Positions 44,796 to 51,943 of a stretch of DNA of 64,000 nt are shown one piece after another. The first letter of the stretch is position 1, and every line of letters begins with the position of its first letter. The notes below the pieces were generated by a model, which searched no databases, was not told where the DNA came from, and was given only the letters and a program-made list of their open reading frames with translations. The position numbers were made by a program, and so were the translations under genes. The stretch covers positions 45,430 to 109,429 of the forward strand of contig JAABPV010000022.1 of the NCBI GenBank assembly GCA_011391865.1, in the 5' to 3' direction. The DNA comes from Desulfobulbaceae bacterium. GTDB lineage: Bacteria; Desulfobacterota; Desulfobulbia; Desulfobulbales; Desulfobulbaceae.

Positions 44796-45068
44796 GAGCT
44801 TTGTTATCAAACAACACTTCTTTGCGGTTTAGTAAAACTCCTTTCTTGTCTAACCGGACTTCTTTGCTGATCAACAGCGCTCCTTTCCGGTCAATCAACG
44901 CTTCTTCGTTGTTTAACAAAACTCCTTTGCTGTTAATCGGCACTCCTTCTTTGCCGAACAAAACTCCTTCCCCGTTAAACAACGCTTCTTCGCTGACGAA
45001 CAGCACTCCTTGCCGGTTTAACAACACTCCTTTCTTGCCGAACAAAATTCGATGCCGCTTTTGCCGGA
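44796..45068 (+). repeat. Array 4: about thirteen 21-bp tandem units
   Basis: Units of exactly 21 bp, typified by CTCCTTTCTTGCCG followed by AACAAAA and CTTCTTTGCTG followed by ATCAACAGCG; the first and last units are degenerate. In one minus-strand frame every unit reads as a heptad (GVLLNRK, GVLFGKE, EALIDRK, GALLISK, EVLFDNK), and many differences between units fall at third codon positions. The frame opens at 45120 inside repeat copy B and runs into the dacB tail, so I do not call it a gene. Related to array 3. Confidence 0.85.
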
Positions 45069-45110
45069 AGGAAAGATTTTCCGCCGCTACACCTTCCCGG
45101 CTAAGTTGCT
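45062..45110 (-). repeat. Dispersed SLAGK-type repeat, copy B (half)
   Basis: Carries GATTTTCCGCCGCTACACC and TTCCCGGCTAAGTTGCTGCC, matching the first half of copies C, E and F, then diverges at the end of the antitoxin gene at 45117. Confidence 0.65.
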
Positions 45111-45116
45111 GCCAAT

Positions 45117-45422
45117 TCATGCAGCCCGAACAGACGCTTCCGCGTGCAGACGCAGGCCAAGTGCGCTGATAACCTTCAAGATTGTGTCGAAGCTGGGAAT
45201 TCTTTCCCCGGAGAGTGCCTTGCTTAGGTTTTCGCGGGACAGCCCGGCATTCTGCGCCACCTGCGCCATGCCTTTGGCGCGGGCAATGTCGCCCAACGCC
45301 TTGGCGATGAACGCGGCATCACCGTCTGCCTCTTCAAAGCAGGCTTCAAGATAAGCGGCCATTTCCTCTGGTGTACGGAGGTGTTCGGCCACATCAAAGG
45401 GAGTAATCAACTCATCATTCAT
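45117..45422 (-). CDS. Addiction-module antidote, HTH type (HigA/COG3636-like)
   Basis: A 101-residue protein beginning MNDELITPFDVAEHLRTPEEMAAYLEA, the standard N-terminus of COG3636 antidotes, followed by an HTH (MAQVAQNAGLSRENLSKALSG) and the tail IPSFDTILKVISALGLRLHAE. It neutralises the preceding RelE-fold toxin and should repress the operon. The ATG at 45422 lies inside the toxin's 3' end (8-base overlap), with GGAG upstream. Complete. Confidence 0.92.
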   Translation of the reverse strand: MNDELITPFDVAEHLRTPEEMAAYLEACFEEADGDAAFIAKALGDIARAKGMAQVAQNAGLSRENLSKALSGERIPSFDTILKVISALGLRLHAEASVRAA

Positions 45423-45723
45423 GATTTTTCTCCGGCAGATTGTGGGCAAGGCGCAACGCTGTTTTGATGTCATCCGATTGAGTGCTTTTATCGCCGCCAG
45501 CCAGCAGCAAAACAATCTCATGACCGATTTTCGTATAATAGACCCGATAGCCTGGACCGTAATGAATCCGTAATTCAAAAACACCTTCACCGACTGATTT
45601 GGCATCTCCGGCATTTCCTTCAGCCAGCCTTTTGATCCGAACCAAAACACGCGCCCGCGCTTGGATGTCCCGCAATTTATCGAGCCAGTTGGCGAAAATT
45701 TTTGTTTTTCGGATTTCCATCAT
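45415..45723 (-). CDS. Addiction-module killer protein (RelE/HigB-like, COG3657)
   Basis: A 102-residue RelE-fold toxin. IRKTKIFANWLDKLRD, ARVLVRIKRLAEGN and the core GVFELRIHYGPGYRVYYTK, IVLLLAGGDKSTQ are diagnostic of this family, which is paired with COG3636 antidotes in toxin-first order. Start at 45723 or 45720 (MMEIRK). There is no Shine-Dalgarno, but TACAAT ends exactly 6 bases before the first ATG, pointing to a leaderless mRNA. The frame continues upstream through repeat copy C to 45870, where it encodes only repeat sequence. Confidence 0.9.
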   Translation of the reverse strand: MMEIRKTKIFANWLDKLRDIQARARVLVRIKRLAEGNAGDAKSVGEGVFELRIHYGPGYRVYYTKIGHEIVLLLAGGDKSTQSDDIKTALRLAHNLPEKNHE

Positions 45724-45799
45724 GCGTTCATTGTAGCATTTTTCTTGCATGGGCGAAAAACTTTTCGTCCCTACACCTTCCCGGCCAAACTGCCCTTCT
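45724..45799 (-). repeat. Dispersed SLAGK-type repeat, copy C, with promoter and palindrome
   Basis: Minus-strand order: C-terminal codons KKGSLAGKV and stop of the upstream DUF2442 gene; a palindrome-like GGGACGAAAAGTTTTTCGCC (45751-45771, plus GGGCGAAAAACTTTTCG); then ATGCAAGAAAAATGCTACAAT-type promoter sequence with an extended -10 (TG-C-TACAAT, 45735-45730) placed 6 bases before the toxin ATG. Nearly identical to copy E. The palindrome would overlap the -35, as expected for an autoregulatory operator. Confidence 0.72.
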
Positions 45800-46046
45800 T
45801 CACTTGCTGATCCACTGGAATCATCTCGGCCAGCAGGGTTTCCGGGGCGATGTCCTGCTCGTTTGGCCAAGTCACGGCACCGAACAGGATGCCGACCTGA
45901 TTGAAGTAATGCACATCTCGGAGTTCTTGAAAAACACCGCGATGCAGATAGGGCTTCAGGTCGAAGATGCCTTTTTGGCTGTTTTCCAGCTCAACATAAA
46001 TGCGGTACTCTTCAAGAGGCTGAACAAATTTCACATCCCAGTGCAT
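45771..46046 (-). CDS. DUF2442 domain protein
   Basis: A 91-residue protein matching DUF2442: WDVKFVQPLEEYRIYVELENSQKGIFDLKPYL, then FQELRDVHYFNQVGILFGAVTWPNEQDIAPETLL. DUF2442 proteins are usually next to DUF4160 in TA-like pairs; no DUF4160 partner is here. The last nine residues (KKGSLAGKV) come from the dispersed repeat and are not part of the domain. I chose the ATG at 46046; the frame extends to 46262 through repeat copy D. Probably a small TA-associated or regulatory protein. Confidence 0.85.
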   Translation of the reverse strand: MHWDVKFVQPLEEYRIYVELENSQKGIFDLKPYLHRGVFQELRDVHYFNQVGILFGAVTWPNEQDIAPETLLAEMIPVDQQVKKGSLAGKV

Positions 46047-46050
46047 GGCA

Positions 46051-46125
46051 AATCTACAACTTCCCGGCCAAACTGCCCTTGGTGTGATGTCCCAGCCCAT
46101 GTGCGCTGAAAGCACTGCATTTTTT
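46051..46125 (-). repeat. Dispersed SLAGK-type repeat, copy D
   Basis: CTACAACTTCCCGGCCAAAC, TGCCCTTGGTGTGATGTCCC and AGCCCATGTGCGCTGAAAGC, between higA (minus, ends 46132) and the DUF2442 start. It matches copies E and F almost base for base in its second half. Confidence 0.8.
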
Positions 46126-46131
46126 CCTTTT

Positions 46132-46464
46132 TCAAGCGCAGGATGCGCCTTGTTGCGCCGCCGTCTCAATTTGTGCCAGTTCATCCCGCATCTTGGCTTC
46201 AGCGTGCCACAGGTCATACGCCTGCTGCATCCGCAGCCACAAGCCAGGGCCGTTGCCGACAAATTTGCCGATTCTGAGAGCCAGCTCCGCTGTTACCGGA
46301 CGGGCGCAATGCAGCACCCGTTGCAGCTGCTGCCGGGAAATGCCGAGCCGCCGGGCGGTCTCACTGACAGAAATGCCAAGGGAAGGCAGCACATCCTCCC
46401 GGAGGATTTCGCCGGGATGAGTCGGCGGACGCAGCGCGGGCTGCCTAACAAGCTGTTCAGTCAT
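46132..46464 (-). CDS. higA: HigA-family antitoxin (XRE HTH)
   Basis: A 110-residue antitoxin beginning RPPTHPGEILREDVLPSLGI, the hallmark of HigA/VapI proteins, followed by the HTH SVSETARRLGISRQQLQRVL and the acidic C-terminal helix DLWHAEAKMRDELAQIE. It binds the HigB toxin and autoregulates. GAGGTGA precedes the ATG; 9 bases from higB. Confidence 0.93.
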   Translation of the reverse strand: MTEQLVRQPALRPPTHPGEILREDVLPSLGISVSETARRLGISRQQLQRVLHCARPVTAELALRIGKFVGNGPGLWLRMQQAYDLWHAEAKMRDELAQIETAAQQGASCA

Positions 46465-46473
46465 GATTTCACC

Positions 46474-46749
46474 TCAATGATATTGTACAAGATCAACATT
46501 GAATGCTTGGCCTTCTTCCCATTCAAAGGTGATGCACCACGGGCCGTTGACGTGAATGCTGTACCGTTTCGGCAGTCCTTGCAGGCCGTGGAAATTAAAG
46601 CCCGGCACGTTTAAGTCGTTGAGCGATTCGGCCTGATGCAGAGCATCCAGCCGCCGCAGAGAGCGGGCCTGCAAATCCTGTTTCACCTTTTTGGAGTGGC
46701 CCTGCTCGAACAGTTCCACAAGCCCTTTGTGTTTGAAGCTGGTTATCAT
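46474..46749 (-). CDS. higB: HigB-family toxin (ribosome-dependent mRNA interferase)
   Basis: A 91-residue RelE-fold toxin: ITSFKHKGLVELFEQGHSKKV at the N-terminus, then LRRLDALHQAESLNDLNVPGFNFHGLQG and GPWCITFEWEEGQAFNVDLVQYH, all diagnostic of HigB. Toxin-first order with higA. The ATG at 46749 lies 6 bases after TACAAT with no ribosome site, so the transcript is probably leaderless. The frame upstream to 46776 (MQEKCYNKS) is repeat copy E sequence, the same peptide start as in front of the 45723 toxin. Confidence 0.93.
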   Translation of the reverse strand: MITSFKHKGLVELFEQGHSKKVKQDLQARSLRRLDALHQAESLNDLNVPGFNFHGLQGLPKRYSIHVNGPWCITFEWEEGQAFNVDLVQYH

Positions 46750-46850
46750 GCTTTTATTGTAGCATTTTTCTTGCATGGGCGAAAAATTTTCCGCCCCTAC
46801 AGCTTCCCGGCCATGATGTCCCAGCCCATGTGCGCTGAAAGCGAACTTTC
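46750..46850 (-). repeat. Dispersed SLAGK-type repeat, copy E, with promoter and palindrome
   Basis: Contains TTATTGTAGCATTTTTCTTG, the palindrome GGGCGAAAAATTTTCCGCCC (46777-46796), CTACAGCTTCCCGGCCATGA (with the GCTGCCCTTGG segment deleted) and CAGCCCATGTGCGCTGAAAG. Minus-strand promoter: TG-C-TACAAT at 46761-46756. It separates the VapC stop at 46849 from higB. Confidence 0.78.
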
Positions 46851-47229
46851 ATGCTGCCGGGCGATACAGATTTAATCCGGCAATGAATCGAAAGTCTTTG
46901 ATGTTCAGGGTGTACAGCTCCAGATCATGAGAAAGGGTCGTTGCCGCAATCAGCGCATCAGGCAGGCTCAGTTTATGACTCAGGGAATAGGTTTCCATAA
47001 GCTGGAGAAACAAGGTCGAAATAGGAATATCTAACGTGAGATGATGCAGCAAGGCAAGGTGCTGCCTGATCTTTCGCAGCTCATTCTTATTGATTGCACC
47101 GAAGTAAAGTTCCGCCTGCGTGACTGCGCTGACAGCCAGCCGCTCCTTGCCGATGCGGCGCAGCTCTTCGACCACCTGAAGGTTGTTTTTGTAGAACTCA
47201 ATCAGGATATTGGTGTCGCAGAGAATCAT
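46849..47229 (-). CDS. vapC: PIN-domain ribonuclease toxin (VapC)
   Basis: A 126-residue PIN protein with acidic active-site residues in ILCDTNILIEFYK, VTQAELYFGA and LPDALIAATTLSHDLELYT. FitB/VapC-like, a different subfamily from the 18.8-kb VapC. The ATG at 47229 overlaps the antitoxin TGA (ATGA), so I prefer it to the frame opening at 47247. Intact. Confidence 0.9.
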   Translation of the reverse strand: MILCDTNILIEFYKNNLQVVEELRRIGKERLAVSAVTQAELYFGAINKNELRKIRQHLALLHHLTLDIPISTLFLQLMETYSLSHKLSLPDALIAATTLSHDLELYTLNIKDFRFIAGLNLYRPAA

Positions 47230-47453
47230 CCTTGCTGTCTCGGCCATGCTTTTTCCCGGATGGAATCCAAGGTGGTTTCTCTGTCCTGCCAGAGACCGGC
47301 CAAGGCGAAGAAATCCGGCGGCTCATCCTGAGATTCCGCCGCAGCTTCAGCGTGGCTGGCCTTTACCGAGTCAACAAAATCAAGAGCCGCCAGCAGCTCA
47401 AGCAGCATCTTCGCCTTTTCTTTGTCCCTGACTTGAATGACAATTTGCTCCAT
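47226..47453 (-). CDS. VapB-type antitoxin
   Basis: A 75-residue protein directly upstream of, and overlapping, the VapC gene. The N-terminus MEQIVIQVRDKEKAKMLLELLAAL is a beta-strand plus helix. The C-terminal half is acidic and ends DFFALAGLWQDRETTLDSIR, a segment recurrent in VapC-binding antitoxins (the FxxLAGLWxDR motif). GGGAG precedes the ATG. Identification rests on context and this tail. Confidence 0.83.
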   Translation of the reverse strand: MEQIVIQVRDKEKAKMLLELLAALDFVDSVKASHAEAAAESQDEPPDFFALAGLWQDRETTLDSIREKAWPRQQG

Positions 47454-47474
47454 ATCAATCTCCCGTTTGCGAAA

Positions 47475-47562
47475 GCAGGGGCGAAAAATTTTCCGTCCCT
47501 ACAGCTTCCCGGCCAAGCTGCCCTTGGTGATGTTCCAGCCCATGTGCGCTGAAAGCGAACGC
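47475..47562 (-). repeat. Dispersed SLAGK-type repeat, copy F
   Basis: GGGCGAAAAATTTTCCGTCC, CTACAGCTTCCCGGCCAAGC, TGCCCTTGGTGATGTTCCAG, CCCATGTGCGCTGAAAGC. The most complete copy. On the minus strand it encodes the last 17 residues of the NACHT protein (SAHMGWNITKGSLAGKL) plus its stop and the palindrome. The promoter part seen in copies C and E is absent. Confidence 0.82.
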
Positions 47563-50255
47563 ACAGCCTCGTCTATTTTGTCCGGGGGAATACCGGCTTT
47601 TTCTGCGGCTTCTTGGATGTGAGCAGCGGGGATTGGCTGACGGGGATTAAGATAATCTCCAGATTTCCAATTTAGATGTCTCGAAAATATAATTTCACCA
47701 AAACCAGAATGACGTTTACTGTAAAGAGAAGCTATTTTTCCGCTAGAAAAAGAATACATTTTAATTAGATTGATCGACCCTTCATCTGGCCATAAATTTA
47801 TCAAATTTTCAGAAGCTACTGCTCGCAGTTCTTCATCGCTGTCATTTATAATAAAATTGCGCAACAATTGATGCGTTTTATCATCTCGCCAATATTTTAA
47901 TAGTGCTTGAATTGAGCCAATTCTGACAAATATATTGTCAGACATTACAAGTGATTCGATCCAATGTCGTTTCGTAAAGATAGCCGCCAAAAAAAGAGGC
48001 CATGCTGCATGGTGCTCTTGTATTTTTACAATTGGTATTGAATCTGGATATTGCCCAGAAAATTTAAACAGATATTTTCCTGGCCATCTATTTCCAATAT
48101 TTTCGGCGGCGGCAAGTAATTGCTTAATAATAATAGGTTCTCTGCCGTAGAGCAAGCAATCTATTGTTGTTAAAAGCAACTTTCCGCCTGTTGCTTGGTC
48201 TATAAAATTAATATTTTTAACCTCACTCAAACACCAAACCGCCATTGTTAATGCTGGCAAGGGTGTTTCTTTATTCCAAACCTCAATATTTATCCAATTC
48301 GTTAACAGATCAATAATCTGCGCAACGAATTTTTCATCAAGCTGTCCGCAGATCAGACGCAGCACCTCCTGCCAGTCGTCTTCCCGATAATGAGCATCAT
48401 ACAGAGCCAGTAAATCATCAAGACTTAGGCTGCGTTTCTTCTCAAACTGATCAACAAACTCCGCCGCGCAAAAATATTCCAGAAAGGTGCGGTGAACAAA
48501 GCCATAGCTGTCGCCGCCGAGAAAGCAGAGGATGAAATTGCGCTGGCGCAGTTGTTCAACCAAGGCATTGGCAGCTTTGCGGGCTTGCGGAAAGCGCAGC
48601 TCGGTCAGCAGATATTCCTCAATCAGCTTGATGAGTTTCTCGCCCTGAATCAAGTTGGCGGCCTCGAACCCGGCTGTCTGCATTTCAAGAGCCACTTTGC
48701 GAAGTATCGCCGCCTTGGCCCGCAGATCAATCTCCGCGCTCAGGCTGGGAAAATCAGGCAGAAGTTTCGCTTCGGTGTCCCACTGCTGCAAGAGCAGCTC
48801 CGCCGCCTTTTCGTAGAGCCGCGCCCGGTTGCGGGGCAACTCCTCCTTGCGGTTGATGATCGCCATCAGGGTGAGCAGGAGCGGATTGCCCGCCAGCAGC
48901 TTGATGGGCCGCGAATCGGCGATTGCCTTGGCCAGCCGCTGCCGCTTGCGCTCCGCCTCCTCTTGGTCGCTGAAGGTGATCTGGTGCCAGAGCTTGAGAA
49001 ATTCCTCGATCTGGCCCTCGTCAAAATCTTGCAGCATGAAGTCGCGGAACCCGGCATCGCGCAGCCGCTCCGGCCTGTAGCCAACCACCCGCGAGGTGAG
49101 GATGATCCGGGCATCGGAGTGATCGTTGCTGAAGCGGAAGATGTCGTTGACCGCCAGCTCGCGCTGCTGCGGATCAAAGATTTCGTCGAGGCCGTCCAAG
49201 AGAAGCAGGACGCGGCCCGGCCTGTGCAGCAGGGCATCAAGCGCGTTCTGATTGAAGCGGTGCCAGTTCCGCGCATGGTGCAGATAGGCGATGAAGCTCT
49301 TGCCGCTGGGGCATTCCCACTGGTTGTAGTCGCGCAGCTCGATCAGCAGCGGTAGCGGCGCAGCTGCCCGGCGGGTCGCGTCCTCATCCCGCGCCCATTG
49401 CAAAGCCAAGCAGCGGAGCAGGGTTGATTTGCCGCTGCCGGGATCGCCGAGAATCACCAGCCATTGCAGCTGCGGATCAGCACAGACCTCCAAAACCGGG
49501 CGCGGCGGCTGCCCGAAATAAGGCCGCAGCTGCTCCTGCCGCTCCTCGTCGCCTTTGGGCAATTCAGGGAATCGAGAATATCTGTTTTCTCGGACAGCTT
49601 GTGGAATAAAGACACTCCATAGCTGCGGCACTTCCTTCAGTTTTGGATCAATCCAAAGAGGATCCATGCAATCCAGCTTGAGATTGCCGAACCAATCCAG
49701 CAACGCCTTGGCATACGCGTCAAGATCAAAATCCGGCGGCGGGCCAAGGTGAGACACAAGGGCTTCGTCCGCCTTGACCGCTGTATTCTGCGCAAAAACC
49801 GCCTTCAGCTCCGGGATGCTGTCGCGGATTTCCTTGGCTTTGCGGCTGAAGCGTTTGCTGATCCGCTGCCATGAGAAGCCTTCCGGCAAAGCTGGCGCAT
49901 CCTGCACGTTCCGCCACGCTTGAGCAAGAACGGCGGAATCAAGCTGTTCACCTTGCAGCAGCGTGGCGATGGAATCAGTCACTTCCGGCTGCTTGAGAAA
50001 AGCCGACACCGCCCGCTGAATTTGAATCAGCTCCTCGCGTTCGGTGTCCTCATCCAAACCCAGCTCGTATTCGAGCAGATCAAGTAGTTCTTTGATGATT
50101 TTCTTCATCGCCTTGGCCAGAGCATCCCGATGCAGCAAAGATAACGCGCCGAAACCAGCCTTGATGATTATTTCCTTCACCAACTCTTGCGCAAGGTCTT
50201 GACAAAAAGCCGTCCAAGTGACAATACCCAAAGTTGTCAGCACTCCAGTGACCAT
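47499..50255 (-). CDS. NACHT-domain STAND NTPase (bacterial NLR-like)
   Basis: A 918-residue protein. A helical N-terminal region (residues 1-150) is of the kind seen in bacterial NACHT proteins. The NACHT core follows, with Walker A GDPGSGKS (270-277), the LRDY sensor strand, Walker B LLLLDGLDE (350-358), the sensor TSR and downstream winged-helix segments up to about 640 (FVHRTFLEYFCAAEF). From about 640 to 880 there are helical, HEAT-like repeats. Bacterial NACHT proteins of this kind defend against phage. The C-terminal third is strikingly AT-rich, the core GC-rich. The final 17 residues come from the dispersed repeat. It begins 9 bases after the ferredoxin gene. Confidence 0.85.
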   Translation of the reverse strand: MVTGVLTTLGIVTWTAFCQDLAQELVKEIIIKAGFGALSLLHRDALAKAMKKIIKELLDLLEYELGLDEDTEREELIQIQRAVSAFLKQPEVTDSIATLLQGEQLDSAVLAQAWRNVQDAPALPEGFSWQRISKRFSRKAKEIRDSIPELKAVFAQNTAVKADEALVSHLGPPPDFDLDAYAKALLDWFGNLKLDCMDPLWIDPKLKEVPQLWSVFIPQAVRENRYSRFPELPKGDEERQEQLRPYFGQPPRPVLEVCADPQLQWLVILGDPGSGKSTLLRCLALQWARDEDATRRAAAPLPLLIELRDYNQWECPSGKSFIAYLHHARNWHRFNQNALDALLHRPGRVLLLLDGLDEIFDPQQRELAVNDIFRFSNDHSDARIILTSRVVGYRPERLRDAGFRDFMLQDFDEGQIEEFLKLWHQITFSDQEEAERKRQRLAKAIADSRPIKLLAGNPLLLTLMAIINRKEELPRNRARLYEKAAELLLQQWDTEAKLLPDFPSLSAEIDLRAKAAILRKVALEMQTAGFEAANLIQGEKLIKLIEEYLLTELRFPQARKAANALVEQLRQRNFILCFLGGDSYGFVHRTFLEYFCAAEFVDQFEKKRSLSLDDLLALYDAHYREDDWQEVLRLICGQLDEKFVAQIIDLLTNWINIEVWNKETPLPALTMAVWCLSEVKNINFIDQATGGKLLLTTIDCLLYGREPIIIKQLLAAAENIGNRWPGKYLFKFSGQYPDSIPIVKIQEHHAAWPLFLAAIFTKRHWIESLVMSDNIFVRIGSIQALLKYWRDDKTHQLLRNFIINDSDEELRAVASENLINLWPDEGSINLIKMYSFSSGKIASLYSKRHSGFGEIIFSRHLNWKSGDYLNPRQPIPAAHIQEAAEKAGIPPDKIDEAVRSLSAHMGWNITKGSLAGKL

Positions 50256-50264
50256 GATCGTTTG

Positions 50265-50456
50265 TTACTCCTTCACCGCAATGCACTTCTCCGGGCAAAA
50301 GGCTGCGGCCAGATGCACCCCATCGGTGATTTCAGGCGCAACCATCACCAGCTCCGCCTTTTCCATCATGCTGTCCATCTTGAAAACCTCTGGACACATT
50401 TCCACGCAGGTGCCGCAGCCGCTGCACCGGTAGCTGTCGATTTCTATTGCCGCCAT
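50265..50456 (-). CDS. Small single-cluster ferredoxin
   Basis: A 63-residue ferredoxin with CSGCGTCVEMCP providing cluster cysteines and a distal CP (AAFCPEKCIAV) completing a [4Fe-4S] site, as in the monocluster Pyrococcus/Desulfovibrio type. GAGGAG precedes the ATG. It lies 12 bases after purF on the same strand and 9 bases before the NACHT gene. It could serve nifJ as electron acceptor or the Fe-S assembly/redox state of PurF; neither is shown. Confidence 0.9.
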   Translation of the reverse strand: MAAIEIDSYRCSGCGTCVEMCPEVFKMDSMMEKAELVMVAPEITDGVHLAAAFCPEKCIAVKE

Positions 50457-50468
50457 CGTTTCCGCTCC

Positions 50469-51899
50469 TCAGCAGCCGGTTTTGCAGCCGCAGATGCCGT
50501 CCAGACAGTCCTTGGTGAAGGTGATATCCGGGGCGATCGGATATTTGCCGTCAAAGCAGGCGAGGCAGAAATCCTCCTTCTTCAAGCCGGTGGCTTCGAC
50601 CAAGCCGTCTAAGCTCAGATAGGTGAGCGAGTCCAGCTCCATGTGGTCGCGGATGGCATCAATGGAGATTTTTGCTGCAATCAGCTCCTTTGACGAGGGA
50701 AAATCAATGCCGTAATAACAGGCGTGGATGGTCGGCGGACAGGAGACCAAGAGATGCACTTCCTTGGCTCCGGCGTTGCGCAGAGCGTGGACTCGGCTTC
50801 TGCCGGTGGTGCCGCGAATGATCGAATCCTCAACAATGATCACCCGCTTGCCCTCGATCAGCGGGCGCACCGGGTTGAGCTTCACCCGGACGGAGAAATC
50901 GCGCATCGCCTGCGAGGGCTGAATGAAGGTCCGGCCCACGTAGTGATTGCGGATCATGCCCATTTCCAGCGGAATGCCCGATGCCTGCGAATAACCGATG
51001 GCCGCGTAGTTGCCGGAGTCCGGGAAAGGCATGACGAAATCCGCCTCAATTTTGGTCTCCCGCGCCAGAATCGCGCCCATCCGCTTGCGGGTGGTATAGA
51101 CATTGCAGCCGAAGATGTCGCTGTCTGGGCGGGCGAAATACACCTGCTCGAAAATGCAGAAACTGCGCTGCTTGGGCGGCCACGGGAAAACCGACTCCAC
51201 GCCGTGCTGATTGATAACCAGCACTTCGCCCGGCTCCACGTCGCGAATGTATTGGGCATTGATCAGATCAAGGGCGCAGGTCTCGGAGGCCACCACATGC
51301 GCTCCGTTTTCCAAACGGCCCAGACAGAGCGGGCGGAAGCCGTTCGGATCGCGCACCGCAATCAAAGTGTCAGGGGTCATGAGCAGGAGCGAGTACGCGC
51401 CCTGAATGCAGGCGAAAGAGGCTTGAATCGCCGGAACCAGACCGAGGTGCATGTTGCGGGCCATCAGCTGGATGACGATCTCGCTGTCCATCGTCGTTTG
51501 GAAAATCGAGCCTTGCTGCTCTAGCTGATTGCGCAAGGCCATTGAGTTGACCAAATTGCCGTTGTGGGCCACGGCCAATTGCAGCCCCTGATGCGTGACA
51601 GCAAAAGGCTGGCTGTTGATGATTGAGGACTCGCCGGTGGTGGAATAGCGCACATGACCAGCGGCCAAATGCCCGGAGAGCTTTTGCAAGCTTGCCTCAG
51701 TGAAGACCTCCGGCACCAAGCCCATCGCCTTGTGGACGGCCATCCGCTGGCCATTGCCTGCGGCGATGCCCGCGCTTTCCTGGCCCCGGTGCTGGAGGGC
51801 GTAGAGGCCGAAATAGGTCAGCTTGGCCGCGTCTTCGTGGCCGTAAATGCCGCAGATGCCGCACTCGTGGGCGGGCTTTGTCCGTTCAAGATGTTCCAT
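50469..51899 (-). CDS. purF: Amidophosphoribosyltransferase
   Basis: A 476-residue enzyme of the first committed step of purine synthesis (PRPP plus glutamine to phosphoribosylamine). The N-terminal Ntn glutaminase has a propeptide of about 12 residues before the nucleophile Cys in HECGICGIYGH, then LYALQHRGQESAGIA. The C-terminal PRTase carries the PRPP loop VIIVEDSIIRGTTG. Cysteines in FGCNVYTTRK and in the tail (CFDGKYPIAPD, CLDGICGC) match the [4Fe-4S], B. subtilis-like class. A 26-bp palindrome lies 45 bases upstream. Confidence 0.96.
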   Translation of the reverse strand: MEHLERTKPAHECGICGIYGHEDAAKLTYFGLYALQHRGQESAGIAAGNGQRMAVHKAMGLVPEVFTEASLQKLSGHLAAGHVRYSTTGESSIINSQPFAVTHQGLQLAVAHNGNLVNSMALRNQLEQQGSIFQTTMDSEIVIQLMARNMHLGLVPAIQASFACIQGAYSLLLMTPDTLIAVRDPNGFRPLCLGRLENGAHVVASETCALDLINAQYIRDVEPGEVLVINQHGVESVFPWPPKQRSFCIFEQVYFARPDSDIFGCNVYTTRKRMGAILARETKIEADFVMPFPDSGNYAAIGYSQASGIPLEMGMIRNHYVGRTFIQPSQAMRDFSVRVKLNPVRPLIEGKRVIIVEDSIIRGTTGRSRVHALRNAGAKEVHLLVSCPPTIHACYYGIDFPSSKELIAAKISIDAIRDHMELDSLTYLSLDGLVEATGLKKEDFCLACFDGKYPIAPDITFTKDCLDGICGCKTGC

Positions 51900-51943
51900 A
51901 ATAAGTATGATTAGTTGGGTTGTGCCGCCACCTGAAACCTGAA

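Noticed and set aside
44569..45120. 183-residue minus-strand protein through array 4
   Set aside because: It starts in repeat copy B, runs through the array and copy A, and overlaps the end of dacB. The tail is not protein-like. Kept only as a finding about codon-like substitutions.
45771..46262. 163-residue form of the DUF2442 gene
   Set aside because: The upstream 72 codons are repeat copy D and antisense higA; the domain begins at the ATG at 46046.
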